From: Leptobrachium leishanense
Taxonomy: Eukaryota > Chordata > Amphibia > Anura > Megophryidae
Assembly (NCBI GenBank): GCA_009667805.1
Contig: CM019067.1
Coordinates: 248,097,721-248,161,720, forward strand
Direction: 5' to 3'
Length of the DNA stretch: 64,000 nt
Below, piece after piece: positions 14,701-24,865 of this stretch. Position 1 is the stretch's first letter; each line of letters starts with the position of its first letter. A program made the translations under genes and the position numbers. The notes beneath the pieces were generated by a model. It did not search any database and was not told the origin of the DNA. It was given only the letters and a program-made list of their open reading frames with translations.

Positions 14701-17700
14701 TTTGAGCTGCTAACGTCCGATTGAAGAACAATGAATATTCAGACTACTGTACACATAAAGAGTGGGGTTTTTTTGTGCCTATTCTCACATTAGATCTATA
14801 CAGATTGTCCTGAGTCACACAGGGCTATTCAGAGAGAGGTGAAAACCTTGAGAATTGGCAGGAGAATGAACAATCTAGACCAAATAGTCAATTTGGAAAG
14901 TGAGATAAATGGGAGAATTTTTCTGGTTTGACTATTTTGACCTGGAATTTTCAATTCTCCAATCATTCTCAAGGTTTTCACCTCTCTCTGAATAACCCTG
15001 ACAGTGTTTTGTGCTGGTTGAAAATGTGACTAGTTAACATCAGTAGGTCCCAACTCTGGTCCTCAAGTACCCCTAACAGGCCAGGTTTGCCAAATATCTG
15101 AAGCAGAGCACAGGTGATATGATTTGCTGCTCAATGATTGCATGATTCAAAGGAAATCCCCCAAAAAATAAATACATATCGGGCTTGTTAGGGGGACTTG
15201 AGGACCAGAGATTGGAAACACTGGTTTATGTTATGGCACATCAAGCATTAGTCATCGTTGCACTACCGAATGCTGCCCAACGGTGAACCTGTGGACAGCC
15301 AAAATGATGCTCAAGAAGGATTTCCATTGGCAGCAGATGAACCACAAGTTTGCCACAGTTAATCTACCCTATCTCACCACAGTGCCTCCTTCCACCTGTA
15401 AAAGCAAACTTGATATGATTGTTTTGTCATCATCGTGACATCTAAGGCTAGGGTCAGACTAACGCATTTTTCACGTTGTCCGTGAAAATGTGCGTTCGAA
15501 GAATGGACGTATTTTTTCACGGAATACGCAATAGCAGTCATACTATGCGCAGTTTCATCCGTGATTTTGTACGGATCATCAATAAAACACTTCTTGCATC
15601 TGGACGTTATGTTGGCCGGACATTAGCAGCGTCTGATGTCTCCAATTCACGCACACACGCCTCTAGCGGACGCAGCGCACTCTGTACGTCAGTACTAGTG
15701 GTTTAACGTTCTCGAAAAAATGCGTTCATTTTCCACTTGCGTTGCGCAGCCGGACTTTTGTGCGACCGTACTTCGTATATTGGCCGTCATTGCCCGGCAT
15801 CTGCTGCTAGCACGGCCGTGATTAAGTGCGCCAGAACGCGCGTTCGCACTGCCTCAGTCTGACCCTAGCCTAAATCTGAGCTACAGGACAGATATAAATT
15901 TCAAACAGACCTTAGGCTGGTCTTTTTATAATGGACTCCTACTCCAGTGCTGGCTGAGCCATATCAGCCTCAAGCAGTAACAAAAAAAAAGTGTATACAT
16001 AGCAAATTTTTAGTGTCAAGCTCCAGGTAATATTAAACTAAAAAGGAAGAAAGCATGGGAGTGGGTGGGGGTATAAAGACCCCAAAAATAACATTGCAAT
16101 ATCCAAAACAATTGTTACCTGCTATTTCGCTAAACCGTCTGTCGCTGCTTTGGCCAAATAACGGGACATCAGAGGGCCAGAAGTACGGCATAAAGAAATA
16201 TGCCAAATCAGACATTGGATGCCCAATGGTGGAAAGTTCCCAATCAAGAATCGCGATCACTCGAGCCTAAAATGTACATAAAAAGCTAGTATTAGCATTT
16301 AAACAGGACATTTTAGCAATTTTTGGGCCTCAAATCAATCCTAATGTTAAAAACAAGCATTTTTCTGATGCCAATTGTTGCATCTGCTGTGCATAATCAT
16401 GCCTTGGACAGCAGAAGCAAGAGTCAGCATAGGGCCTTAGGCCCCCGGCACACGAGCGTATTTATGGCTCAAATGCGCCTGCACTTCCCTGCGTCCGTGG
16501 GGTTTTGATGGGGAAGGCTATCCACCGTACGTGAAAAAGCCCTCCCTGTCAAAAAGCTAAACGGACGCTGAAAGGATACAAAGCGCGATTCTCCATAGGA
16601 GGATCGCGCTTTGTACGCTGAGTGCAGAGAGTGGAAGGAACGTCCACTTTTACAAACGTTCCTTCCTCGGCTCGTGTGCCGCCAGCCTAAACTGGTAAGG
16701 AAAGTGCACACGTTGAGGTTACAGAAGAGAAATCTGTAGATAGGAATAACTATTTAAATAAATAAACTAAAAATGAAATAAATAAAAGGGCTACATGTTA
16801 GGAAATGCTTATTTTTTTTACATGTTGAAATGGTTTATGTTATTATTATTATCCATTATTTATATAGCGCCACATATTCCGCAGCGCTGTACAAGATCAT
16901 AGTACAGGGGGTTGACACATTAGAATACCACACATGGATGATATGGCCTGATTCAGGGGGACGCTGTTCCCATGGGAGCTTACAAGCTATGAGATGTACA
17001 AGTATTTTCTGTGAGGTAGTCGCATCCATATCGTTAGGTGTCTTGCCCACAGACACTCGCTGGTGTCGTCTTCTGAGTGGGATCAGAGTCTGCTTTCCAT
17101 GATTGTAGAGCAGCGACCTGGTGGTTAAGTTCAAACCGTTTCTCGTATAGTCGAAACTTGCTTATGTTTCAAAACCGGTGCAAGAATGCGACAACAATAA
17201 GCAAACTTTAAAAGGGGGGACCGTTTATCCCCTTTACTATCAAGATCAAGTCACTCTGGGAATGCAAAACCTTCTTGAATCATTTGCTCAATCTCTCCCA
17301 CCAGAAAATGGATATGAAATGCACTGAATACCTCCGTTGGGTGAAAAATGACATTATCAATCCGAAAATCTCCATGGATCAAACGCTCTTCGTTATCACT
17401 GCTCGGTATATTGTCCATTAACCATTGGGCCAGCTGGTTCATCTCTGGAATATCTCTGTGCTTGCTTCGCTCATACTGTTTTCGCCAGTTAACAACCTGT
17501 AAAATAAATGACATAAATAAAAAAAAAAAAAAAAAACAGCTGGGGCTGGGAAATCTTCTAAAGCAAAACGCATCCCACTGCATATATAAATTGAATGGAT
17601 AAATTGTAAATCAGGACAGGTCTTACCATCAGGAATGAACTAAATTCATTTGCAAATGTGCCCCAGGATGTGCCCCCAAATTTCAGAACCTTGGACTTGT

Positions 17701-20700
17701 CATCCAAGGTCTTTAATCTGTTTGAACAGCTTGGAGATTGTTTTTTCTTTTAAAGATGGGAGTCGTAGTGGCACTTTTTGGCCAGCAGGGGGAGCCCTAT
17801 GTCTGTTAAATAAGCTTACAATGTATTCTATGAAAAGCACATCATCTTTTTTTTTTTTTTTTTAAACACTTCCTGCAATGAAAAATAATTTTCCATAAAT
17901 ACACTGGGTTTTGGTAGTGTTTTAAAAAGGAAAACACCTTGGTAACGAAAGAGTTAAAATAGGAAAAACCAAAAAGTGTTCTAAACGGAAATGGAAAACA
18001 ATCGGATTACAGATCTGGGTATTAAGTCATTTCGATTTAAATTTAACCCAGTCAAAAAAATCACTAACTTACCTTAGGTGCCACAGTTCAGAGGTTTACA
18101 TGATCTACTGCGTCTTCTGACCTCAAGCAGCGGAGGATTTCGAACAAATAGTTCCCTGTGCCCCTCTGCGTCTCCTGCGACACAAGTTCAGGCAGGTTCT
18201 CAGATGGCTACCTATTGAACCATACGGGCTAGAACTAGCTGAAATGCATTGCCTGAAGTTCACAGAGGTTTTGGCTGAGGGGGGGGAGGAATAACTACTT
18301 ACAGGAAGCGAAGTATTCATACTGACACGTTTACTGCTGGACTATACCTTCAACCATTAAAGTTGCCTTTTAGGTGATCAGAGAGCCATAGTTTTCTTGT
18401 TGGCAATTACCTGTCTCTGACAGTATCCTTTCCCTTTCCCATATGATGTTAGATTCAATGCACGTATATCAAACGAATGCAGCCAGGCCAAGGACTCTGT
18501 GAGGGCCACGTACAAGGCACTTCTCTCAGCAGGTGTGACTTCAGGTAGATTGAGGTCTCTAAAGATACGACCCTGGCAAGAAAAAAATAAATAATAAAAA
18601 AGGAGACAAATTAATAACGTGACAAAAGAAAAAAAACAGACAACAAACAATTAAAAGGGACATTCTCTAGGCACCATTTCCTCTCATAATTGAAGTGGTC
18701 ATGGTGGCAGGAGTTTTCCCTCCACTCAAAGGCTGCTAGACACCCTTCAGAGAATCAGGTTCCAAAATCTATGTCAGTACATCATCGGGTGCTAACATAG
18801 TGTAAATACTTTGTACAACCAGCTGATGCCTTAAGCTTCGTTTGTGACTTGATATAAAAAAACAAAACACACACGACCTCAAGCCCCCAGAAATTACTGA
18901 ATATTCAAAACAGATTAGGCCATTTTTCAGTTCAGCGTGTTTAATCAAGGGTTTCCTAGGACAATAATTACCGTTAAACTATAGGTACTCGCATCCATAC
19001 CTGATAATGGATGTGCGTCATTTTAAACTTGGGGTGCATGGCCCTAGAAATGTATTTGCGAGGGGCAAGCCTCATGTTCTATATTATTTCCCTGTCCTCT
19101 CGTGTTTAAATCACCCTGTGCCTGTAGAGCGGGTGCAAGGTGTTTGTGTAATCCGTGTTATGTATGAATGATGTTATTGTCTGTTTATCGTTATGGTCCT
19201 TGCGTATCTGTTGCTATCTGCAGATAGGATTGCTGGCTAAGGAATGTGTGATCATCTGTTTATGTTTGAGTAGTCTTGTTAATCTAGGGTGTCATGAACC
19301 ACACCGCCGCAGGGAAGGCCAAAACCAGCACTGCTACATGAATCATGGGTAGCAGTCTTCCTGCAACGCCACCCTGTGTTTTCCCTCAGGCAGATTCTGG
19401 CTGTGTGCTCACACCAGATGCTCCTTATAGCGAGGCATGTATTTCACTTTATACGGGTGGAATATGCACGATGCAGTGCTCCACTATTGTCTAACCTGGT
19501 AGCCTTTTCTCCTGACTCCTGCTCCTTCCTTGTGCCCCTTTTCAAGTTGGATTACCCGTGTACCGAACCTTGCTTGGACTTCATACTACCTTTCCCAGCT
19601 GCCTGCCATGACCCATTGCATGGACTGTGCCACGATTATTGCCTACTGCTGTAGCTTTGCCTCCAGTGCCCCCTGTTTCAAGTCTCCAGCCAGCCCTTTT
19701 CCTGTCTTGTGTCTTAAGTCTCCTGCTGTGTTTCCCTCAGTGTCTCCCTGTATTGCCTCCTCAGTCAACTCCATTACTGCCCCATCTATCACCTTCCATA
19801 CTGCTATTTGTATATAATAACCCCCCATTATACCTTCTCCTCGTGGCTCAGCTCATTATTCACTGCATATTGGGCTCCTACCCTCTTCCAAGGTCGTGAC
19901 ATGGGGGGAGCCCTCTGCATGTCAAAGGAACTTACAGTATTGTAATAATGTATATAATCAGGGCACCCATCAGGGAGTGACAGCCCATGGCATCTTCAGG
20001 GGCCCAGTTGATCCAAAGGGCCCATCCATGTCACCCAGGACTGGTCAACCGAGTGGGCTGCGGCATCCAGGTGCAGGTCAGAGCACTCTGGCTCATAACG
20101 GAGGGATCGCTTAGTAGATGATATGCACCAGGGAACACTTTTTTTTTTATCCCCTTGCTGGACTATCAGGGATTTAGCCCATTCCCAGTAAATAACGTTT
20201 GCAGGAAGAAATAAAATGTTACATTTTTAACTAGCGTATTGAAATGGGCAGCTGACAGACGGGGCTCTGACCAGTGGTTTAGTAGTTTAGGGGCCCCACT
20301 ATTTCTGAAGGCGGCACTGTTTAGATTACATACCTTACTACAGTTTGGGTATTGAGAAGTGTTTTCTCCAAAATCTACAGGGTCCTGCCAGTAGTTTTAA
20401 GGAAAAACACAGGGTTATTCAAAGAGAATCAAAAAGTCACCGCACTTTCGGTGACTTTTCGTTCTCTTCAAGTCGGTGCGATTTGGCGATCCCATTTGTG
20501 CGACCCTGCGGTGTATTCAGCAAGCACCACAGGGCCGTCGTAGTGCAGGGAAAATCTGCCGCAAACCCGACGAAAACTCACCGCAAAACCTGGCGAACGC
20601 ACACCGAAACCCACAAAAACATCTGGATTAACCCCGCCGAACACGCCAGAGAAACCCGAGCAGGAGCCGATCACAGCGCAGAGCAGCCGCTGGAAAAAGC

Positions 20701-23700
20701 CGACACTGCAGACGAATGGAGTGAACAAAAAAATAAAAATAATCTGTACGCTTGAATGTTTGAAAAGTGAAACGCTGTTTGCAAAGAAACTACAGAACGA
20801 AAAATGTCTGAAATTTACATATAAAATCCAATGAATGGAAATAAAAAGGGCGGTTACAGAAAAAAGAAAAAACTATTTAAAAAAAAAAAAAGGAAATTTC
20901 TTTTCGCATAAAATACCGAAAAATGCCTAAAAGATCCTAAAAAAAAAATCTATAAAGATTTACTGCAGAATAAAATAATAAACGGTTTATTACATATTGA
21001 TTTAAAACGTGAACATTTTTAACATTGAAGCCTATGGGATTCTCCTGAATAAACCTGTCTAATGAAACCACCGAATGGCAGGGCATTTCGGCAACTTCTT
21101 ACTGCTGGTTTTTGTTCTCTGAATAGACGAAGCATTACTTCTCTATGGGGATTTCACTGCCATCGAACAGGCACCATATGTGCAGGCAATTCGCCAACAT
21201 TTGGCGAACTGCCTGCTCTCTGAATAGCCGAATTGCCAGGAAAGTTATGCGTACGCTGAATTTCAGCGTTCGGTTACCTTTCGGCTACAATTCGGAGCTC
21301 TTTGAATAACCCTGTTAGTAGTAATGGGGTTAAGCCTGGCAGAACATCACAGGGGTGAAAAGGGGACTCACCTGTACATGTTGCATCACATAGAACTCCG
21401 CCCCAACAACAGACGCATCATTGCAGTACAACAACGGCTTGGGAACCGGAAAACCTGCTGCATGTAATGCCTGCTCAACCTGATATTCACGGTCAACCTA
21501 AAAAAGATAAAAAAAAAGAAAAGACCATGGAATCCAATGCTAAACCACAATAAAAAAAATATACTTATTGCTGATAGGCAGGGTCCTTCTTTTATACCAT
21601 GGTGTTTATTGTACAGCCAAATGTTGCCATTTTGTAACTATTATGTAATAAACGTACAGCAATAATACACTAAACTGCACGTTTGAGAATTCCATTTCAA
21701 TATACATGTATATTCTTTAAAATAGACACTCGTCACTGATGCACTTTGATAAACTGCGGCCCCTTTTTACATTCTATACAATTTATTATATGTTGTGGGC
21801 ATTCCCATTGTGGTTACATAGCTAATACTCTAATTTTCTGCACCCATCGGATGAAATACAAAAAGGCAAGACAAGGCACTCTGTAATAGACAAAGGACAT
21901 ATGTGAAACTAACAAGTTTCACTCATTCCCCCTTCAGTCTCATGTGGTTCCACCACTTCCATAAGTGGCAGATCCTCAGAGCGACCATCATGAATATGCA
22001 AACCTTTGCCCCCTCCCACGCCTAAAACACCTGCTAATGTACGGGTCAAGAGAAAGGACAGGTGGCACTTGAGGGAAGAGGGTCAAAGGGGTACACATTG
22101 TGTACTGTAGGAGAGATTAGCATAAATGATACATTGTAGGGGAATATGAGCACAGAGGGGCATATGGGGGAGGGAGGCAAGGAGAGGCACATTATTGGGG
22201 AAAATCAAGAACAAGTATTATCATTGTGGAGTAGGCCGGGTCATGGACAGTGTTAATTTTGACTAATAATTTTTATCAAAGACTTAGATGTCTAAATTAT
22301 TTCTGTGACTAAAACTAGATAAAAACTATGATGACTAAAACTATGACAAAAACCCATTGACATTTTAGTCGACTAATAAAAACTAGACTAAAACGTTAGC
22401 GTTAGAATTAATCTCCAGTAAGAGAGATATGATGAGTTATATAATTTTCAGAAAAGATGTTACTCCAGGAGTGTATAAGGAGTTTGGAGATTCTAGAGAA
22501 ATGCTTAAATATATGTAGAATACACTATAAACACATTTGATTTTAGTTACTAAATCTCCTCTAGATTTAGTCGACTAAAATATGACTAAAAGGGCATTTT
22601 AGTCAGTAGACTATCAGGGTTATTCAGAGAGTGTGAAAAGCAGGAGAATACTGGAGAATGACTGGAGAATGAAAAACTCTAGGTCAAAATAGCCAAACCA
22701 GAAAAATTCTCCCTTTCATCTCACTTTCCAAATCGGCCATTTTGACCCAGAATTTTTCATTCTCCAGCCATTCTCCTGCTTTTCACGCTCTCTGAATAAC
22801 CCTGTATGACTAAAACTAAATTAAAATTTCCTGTCAACATTAAACATGGTTATGGGGAGAAAGAAGGACACACTTGAAGAGACCACGGTGGGTCATAATC
22901 TTTGGGGGGGGGGTGATACAGGGAAACCAATAGGAAAGTAAGCAAGGACACACTGGAACGTAACAGGTTAATGGAGACACAGGCAGACATGGGGTAGGTT
23001 TGTTTTGTCCTTCCCATTGTACAGCACTGTAGAATTTGTTGGTACATTATAAATAATTTTGTAGAAAGTGAAGCAACTGGAGAAAGAAATGCATTAGGGA
23101 TGGGATTTATGGGTAGAAAGACATAGCGGGTGTTAGACATAAAGGGGCTGGAAAGACCGGCTAAAGAGGGAGACATGATTGAAGGAACACATTTTGGCAT
23201 TACAAATGTTTGTATATGTGCCTGCTGGTGTCTCAGAGTACATATTCTGTATGTGGATTGTTTGTTACATATGCAGGTTTATCTTTATATCAGGAGGTAG
23301 TGAGTGTTTGGCGAACGCTCCGTTAGTTTGATATGCAATGCTGAATAAATATAGCCTAGTCATTAAAATTATAGTAAAATAGCACAGCGATATAATCATC
23401 TGATCCATTAGTCCTAATAACAAAGGTCAGAGACGTATTTGTAAGTTGTACTTTACCCGATGAGCGCCTGGCAGTAGCGGGCCATGAGGTTTCTTTCGCA
23501 GGACGTATTTATTTGTCCCTTTCTTGATGAAATATGTTGCATTAGACTGGCCAGACCTGGAAGCAGAGAGCGGTTTGATATAAAGGAATATTAAATTAAT
23601 CCAAAAATGTCTTTGTTATTTTAAATTTTGATCGGTGATAAACATCAAATATATTCCTGTCCAGCTTCACCCGATGGCCATGATTTCATGCCAAGGCCAA

Positions 23701-24865
23701 AAGCGCAACTGACATCTTGTTAAAATGACTGTGTCAGGCGCTACAGGCTCCTAGAATTTAAAATCTTCTAGATCCTAAAATTCAGATTTATTCTACACAA
23801 ACCTGTCAGTCAGTGTGCCAAAAGACAAAATCGGCAGCACGGAGCGGGTGTAGGGCTACAACTGTCACTTCCCATTGCGACATGCCACATGTGCAAAAGT
23901 AGTAAAATACAAGCAATTAACCCTGTTATCCTCCCTTCCCATTTTGCCCTAGAGTGTCTCTTTCACACCATAAAAACATGATAAATATTTAAATCTCGCC
24001 TCCCATCCCAAGGTGAAGAGGATAAGGGTGCCTTCCTCCATCTCTTCTTGCCGCTTAAATCCAGGGACATAAGCTATGCCTTTATGGGGCCAGAGTCATA
24101 ACTGCTCCGAGCTGAAAAAGCTGGTGTTCTCTTCAAGCCCTTGAAGGACACGTAGAACAAATAGATCACCAATGTCCTTCCACCGACACAAAGCAAGCTT
24201 GCTAAAAACACAATAACAGTCCATGGCATAATCCAGGAGGATGAGAAAGGTATAGCTGTCACCTTTTTTATAGCTCTGTGACTCCCAAACACCAGCTCAC
24301 TTGGAAGAGGACCCATCATTTGTTTTCTTTATGTACCAAGAGAATTATACTGCGAGTAAGTATAGTGCAAAATTTTATTATTCAATATTAAAAATGGCAT
24401 TGTGAAAGTGGCGGCGACTCAAGACCTTGAAAATAAATGGTCTTAGTGTCAAAATAGAATCTTTTATGAAGATGAATGGAAATCTGGTGATGAGGTATAC
24501 CACACTGCTGATTAGGGTTGGGGGGGAGGGGCTTCAATATTTTGAGGTTTTGGGATGCGATGATCTTTACTTGATCAGAATGCTATGAGTTGCATCTCAA
24601 AGGGGATAGAACTCACAGGTTGACCCAAACCATAAACACCCGTGACCTTTGCCCCGGAAGTGCTGTTTAGGTAATACACCCCATCCGCCCTGGCACTGCA
24701 GACTTTGCTGTTGTTACCTCCTCACCTGTACTGTCTGATGAGTAGCCGTGCTGATGGTGCAGCGCTGTACCCGGGCAGGTGGTTGCTCAGGTACACGTCC
24801 AACCTGGCCTCATCTAGCTTGTGGTTAGCTCGCACCTCACTTGTATCCAGCTCCTCGTCCGCCAT
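2671..24865 (-). CDS. ACAD11: Acyl-CoA dehydrogenase family member 11, N-terminal two thirds (gene runs off the left edge)
   Basis: Acyl-CoA dehydrogenase family enzyme of fatty-acid beta-oxidation, with an N-terminal aminoglycoside-phosphotransferase (APH)-like kinase domain. Twelve coding exons are visible: 24726-24865, 23457-23556, 21372-21497, 18411-18572, 17332-17496, 16119-16266, 13998-14119, 12873-12979, 10100-10232, 6148-6225, 4755-4893, 2671-2778. All have AG/GT borders and the phases join without a break (1,528 nt, about 509 codons). The Brenner motif HGDFRIDN is at about residues 217-224 (catalytic Asp 219) and the metal-binding DWE at 239-241. The dehydrogenase part starts in exon 10 and ends here at CFCMT. 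The flavin-binding and catalytic C-terminal exons should lie left of position 1; I found none in 1-2670. The start at 24865 (MADEEL) matches the family N-terminus. It is head-to-head with UBA5. The family assignment is established knowledge; joining the exons is inference from phase and homology. Confidence 0.96.
2975..3601. mobile_element. T2/Kolobok-like MITE
   Basis: The ends are TTAAAGGGACACTACCA and TGGTAGTGTTCCTTTAA, so the terminal inverted repeats start at a TTAA target. TTAAAGG ends are the hallmark of the Xenopus T2 family, a Kolobok relative. No coding capacity. Confidence 0.8.
3715..4408. mobile_element. MITE of the GGGC..TATTACATTCTT family
   Basis: Left end GGGCAGTATTACATACT, right end AAGAATGTAATATTGCCC. 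Internal CTCTGCTC..CCAGAAGAG..TTCTCGCC sequence recurs at about 5640-5720, so the segment about 5430-6010 is a second, eroded copy; 26150-26480 looks related. Confidence 0.75.
4755..4893 (-). CDS. ACAD11: ACAD11 coding exon 11
   Basis: [20 protein letters not shown] then [23 protein letters not shown], the conserved N-terminal block of the ACAD11 dehydrogenase domain. Acceptor ttgtag, donor gtaaca, ending one base into a codon. Confidence 0.97.
4985..5400 (+). pseudogene. L2/Rex1-like LINE reverse-transcriptase fragment
   Basis: The frame around 5130-5240 reads [16 protein letters not shown], followed by [18 protein letters not shown], and a later frame gives words like the LHWLPV..RIxFK block. 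This is the C-terminal half of an L2/Rex1-type LINE polymerase, broken by stops and frameshifts. It lies in the ACAD11 intron before exon 10. Confidence 0.8.
5430..6010. mobile_element. Eroded MITE copy, same family as 3715-4408
   Basis: Shares the CTCTGCTCGCGGCCAGAAGA..GAGATGAGAGGTGAGTATC block with 3990-4070. The ends are poorly preserved, so the borders are approximate. Confidence 0.5.
6148..6225 (-). CDS. ACAD11: ACAD11 coding exon 10
   Basis: Twenty-six codons: [16 protein letters not shown] then KPLVMEKLK. They match the dehydrogenase N-terminal helices (W.KP.V..KLK). Acceptor tttcag, donor gtacgg, phase 0. Confidence 0.95.
7443..7845. mobile_element. One-ended MITE copy, reversed relative to 1870-2612
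   Basis: Starts GGGCTATATTACAATCTTCGCG. Its interior matches the right half of 1870-2612 in reverse complement (AGCCAATCAGAAT, TTGCTGCATTATT). No second terminal inverted repeat was found. Confidence 0.6.
8291..8391. mobile_element. Short (~101 bp) palindromic MITE
   Basis: Left end ACGTATTTTTCCGTGTATAA is mirrored by CTTTTACATGGAAAAATACTGT at the right, both ends next to TA. This type of ATTTTTCC..TATAAGACG repeat is common in vertebrates. Confidence 0.65.
10100..10232 (-). CDS. ACAD11: ACAD11 coding exon 9 (interdomain linker)
   Basis: Encodes a linker, [20 protein letters not shown], then [24 protein letters not shown]. The second half is the first helix leading into the acyl-CoA dehydrogenase fold. 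The linker is the least conserved part. Acceptor ttttag, donor gtcagt. Confidence 0.93.
10396..11585 (-). mobile_element. Degraded Tc1-like transposon, transposase on minus strand
   Basis: Ends TACACTCACCAGCCACTTC and CTGTGAGTGTA sit at TA. The minus strand still reads transposase pieces: [20 protein letters not shown] and [19 protein letters not shown] (first catalytic Asp region, about 10985-11130), and [13 protein letters not shown] words at about 10730. Stops and frameshifts break it, so it is inactive. It lies in the ACAD11 intron between exons 8 and 9. Confidence 0.85.
11725..11870. mobile_element. Short hAT-like MITE
   Basis: Contains the CAACTTTTGCCCTCCAGATG..GAACTACATTTCC block and an inverted match GAGATGTAGTTT..GGCTGCGGAGCCCTGCACTG. 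A relative lies at 25631-25760. Confidence 0.55.
12873..12979 (-). CDS. ACAD11: ACAD11 coding exon 8
   Basis: Encodes [20 protein letters not shown] then [14 protein letters not shown], matching the family's G(V/I)xxRYLxGN segment. Acceptor gaacag, donor gtaata. The split Arg codon (CG+A) continues in exon 9. Confidence 0.94.
13998..14119 (-). CDS. ACAD11: ACAD11 coding exon 7
   Basis: Encodes [20 protein letters not shown] and [19 protein letters not shown], the end of the APH-like domain. Acceptor ttgtcag, donor gtaaac. It joins exon 6 through a 1+2 split Gly codon. Confidence 0.95.
14820..15000. mobile_element. CAGGG..CCCTG MITE (181 bp)
   Basis: Ends CAGGGCTATTCAGAGAGAGG and CTCTCTCTGAATAACCCTG, flanked by ACA on both sides. 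The arms are long (over 40 bp, near-complementary), so the element folds into a hairpin. Same family as 22615, 60474 and 63127. Confidence 0.8.
15041..15223. mobile_element. hAT-type MITE (183 bp)
   Basis: The right end GGAAACACTG, with TCCTCAAGTACCCCTAACAGG inside, matches the outer element at 2925-4425 in reverse complement. The 8-bp flanks agree at only 5 of 8 positions, so it is old. Confidence 0.65.
15443..15873. mobile_element. Harbinger-like MITE, copy 1 (425 bp)
   Basis: Element 15446-15870, from GGCTAGGGTCAGACTAACGC to TCTGACCCTAGCC, flanked by TAA on both sides. The 3-bp TWA duplication is typical of PIF/Harbinger. Five relatives lie elsewhere in the window. Confidence 0.85.
16119..16266 (-). 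CDS. ACAD11: ACAD11 coding exon 6 (DWE metal motif)
   Basis: Starts [20 protein letters not shown] and ends FSEIAG with one base of the last codon. DWE is the metal-binding Asp motif that follows the Brenner motif in APH folds. Acceptor ttttag, donor gtaaca. Confidence 0.96.
16438..16689. mobile_element. GC-rich MITE with GGC..CACACGAGC ends
   Basis: GGCCCCCGGCACACGAGCG at the left is mirrored by CGGCTCGTGTGCCGCCAGCC at the right; interior GATGGGGA..CTGTCAAAAAGCTA and an internal GCGCGATT..ATCGCGC hairpin. A relative is at 28744-29085. Confidence 0.7.
16840..17120 (-). repeat. SINE-like repeat with L2-type tail, minus orientation
   Basis: On the minus strand it ends ...TACAGCGCTGCGGAATATGT then GGCGCTATATAAATAAT, a tail very common in frogs. 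Upstream is GGGCAAGACACCTAAC, a core shared with the SINE at 39051. Similar tails occur at about 23020-23060 and 27590-27650 (plus strand). Confidence 0.65.
17332..17496 (-). CDS. ACAD11: ACAD11 coding exon 5 (Brenner motif)
   Basis: Fifty-five codons ending [17 protein letters not shown]. The HGDxxxxN motif of APH-fold phosphotransferases is intact (Asp 219, Asn 224), so the kinase-like domain keeps its catalytic signature. Acceptor tttacag, donor gtattc. Confidence 0.96.
18411..18572 (-). CDS. ACAD11: ACAD11 coding exon 4
   Basis: Fifty-four codons with [29 protein letters not shown] and GKGYCQRQ, characteristic of the ACAD10/11 kinase-like domain. Acceptor ttgccag, donor gtaatt, phase 0 at both ends. 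Confidence 0.96.
19290..19901 (+). mobile_element. Putative solo LTR (612 bp), Ty3/gypsy-like ends
   Basis: Starts TGTCATGAACC and ends GGTCGTGACA, so it has TG..CA ends with a TGTCA/TGACA inversion. The 5-bp flanks TAGGG and TGGGG agree at 4 of 5. No coding sequence or partner LTR was seen. Strand follows the usual orientation of such ends and is uncertain. Confidence 0.45.
20410..21314. mobile_element. CAGGG..CCCTG non-autonomous DNA transposon (905 bp)
   Basis: Ends CAGGGTTATTCAAAGAG and CTCTTTGAATAACCCTG are 17-bp perfect inverted repeats. A strong hairpin (AAAAGTCACCGC..GGTGACTTTT) follows the left end. A homologous element in the opposite orientation is at 30917-32196; part of a third is near 27880-28110. 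Lies in the ACAD11 intron between exons 3 and 4. Confidence 0.85.
21372..21497 (-). CDS. ACAD11: ACAD11 coding exon 3
   Basis: Forty-two codons, [20 protein letters not shown] onward to EFYVMQHVQ. Both ends are phase 0 (acceptor tttttag, donor gtgagt). The segment is the hinge of the APH-like kinase domain. Confidence 0.96.
22247..22850. mobile_element. MITE made of GACTAAAA repeats, interrupted by another MITE
   Basis: The left end GTGTTAATTTTGACTAA is mirrored by GTCAACATTAAACA. The body repeats GACTAAAACTA motifs. The 190-bp CAGGG element 22615-22804 is inserted in its right part. Confidence 0.65.
22615..22804. mobile_element. CAGGG..CCCTG MITE (190 bp), nested
   Basis: CAGGGTTATTCAGAGAGTG to CTCTCTGAATAACCCTG, flanked by TAT on both sides. 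Its arms form a near-complete hairpin. Confidence 0.8.
23457..23556 (-). CDS. ACAD11: ACAD11 coding exon 2
   Basis: Encodes [13 protein letters not shown] then [18 protein letters not shown]. This is the nucleotide-binding loop and the lysine-bearing strand of the APH-like fold. Acceptor ccag, donor gtaaag. It ends in phase 0. Confidence 0.95.
24643..24655 (-). promoter_or_regulatory. Candidate DR1 nuclear-receptor site (PPAR/RXR or HNF4) in ACAD11 intron 1
   Basis: The minus strand reads GGGGCAAAGGTCA, two half sites spaced by one base, which is a DR1. A CCGGAAG Ets-like core overlaps its edge at 24654-24660. It lies 70 bp downstream of ACAD11 exon 1. DR1 elements often control fatty-acid oxidation genes, which makes this plausible, but a 13-mer can occur by chance. 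Confidence 0.35.
24726..24865 (-). CDS. ACAD11: ACAD11 coding exon 1
   Basis: Carries the start codon (24863-24865) and about 47 codons, [20 protein letters not shown] onward, ending in ...IRQYR. The donor gtgagg follows at 24725. The last codon (AGG) is split 2+1 with exon 2. The segment between [12 protein letters not shown] and IRQYR aligns with the known N-terminus of the vertebrate protein. Confidence 0.94.

Noticed and set aside
20345..20755. 136-codon plus-strand frame
   Set aside because: Lies inside the CAGGG transposon 20410-21314, is GC-rich hairpin sequence, and has no recognisable protein features.
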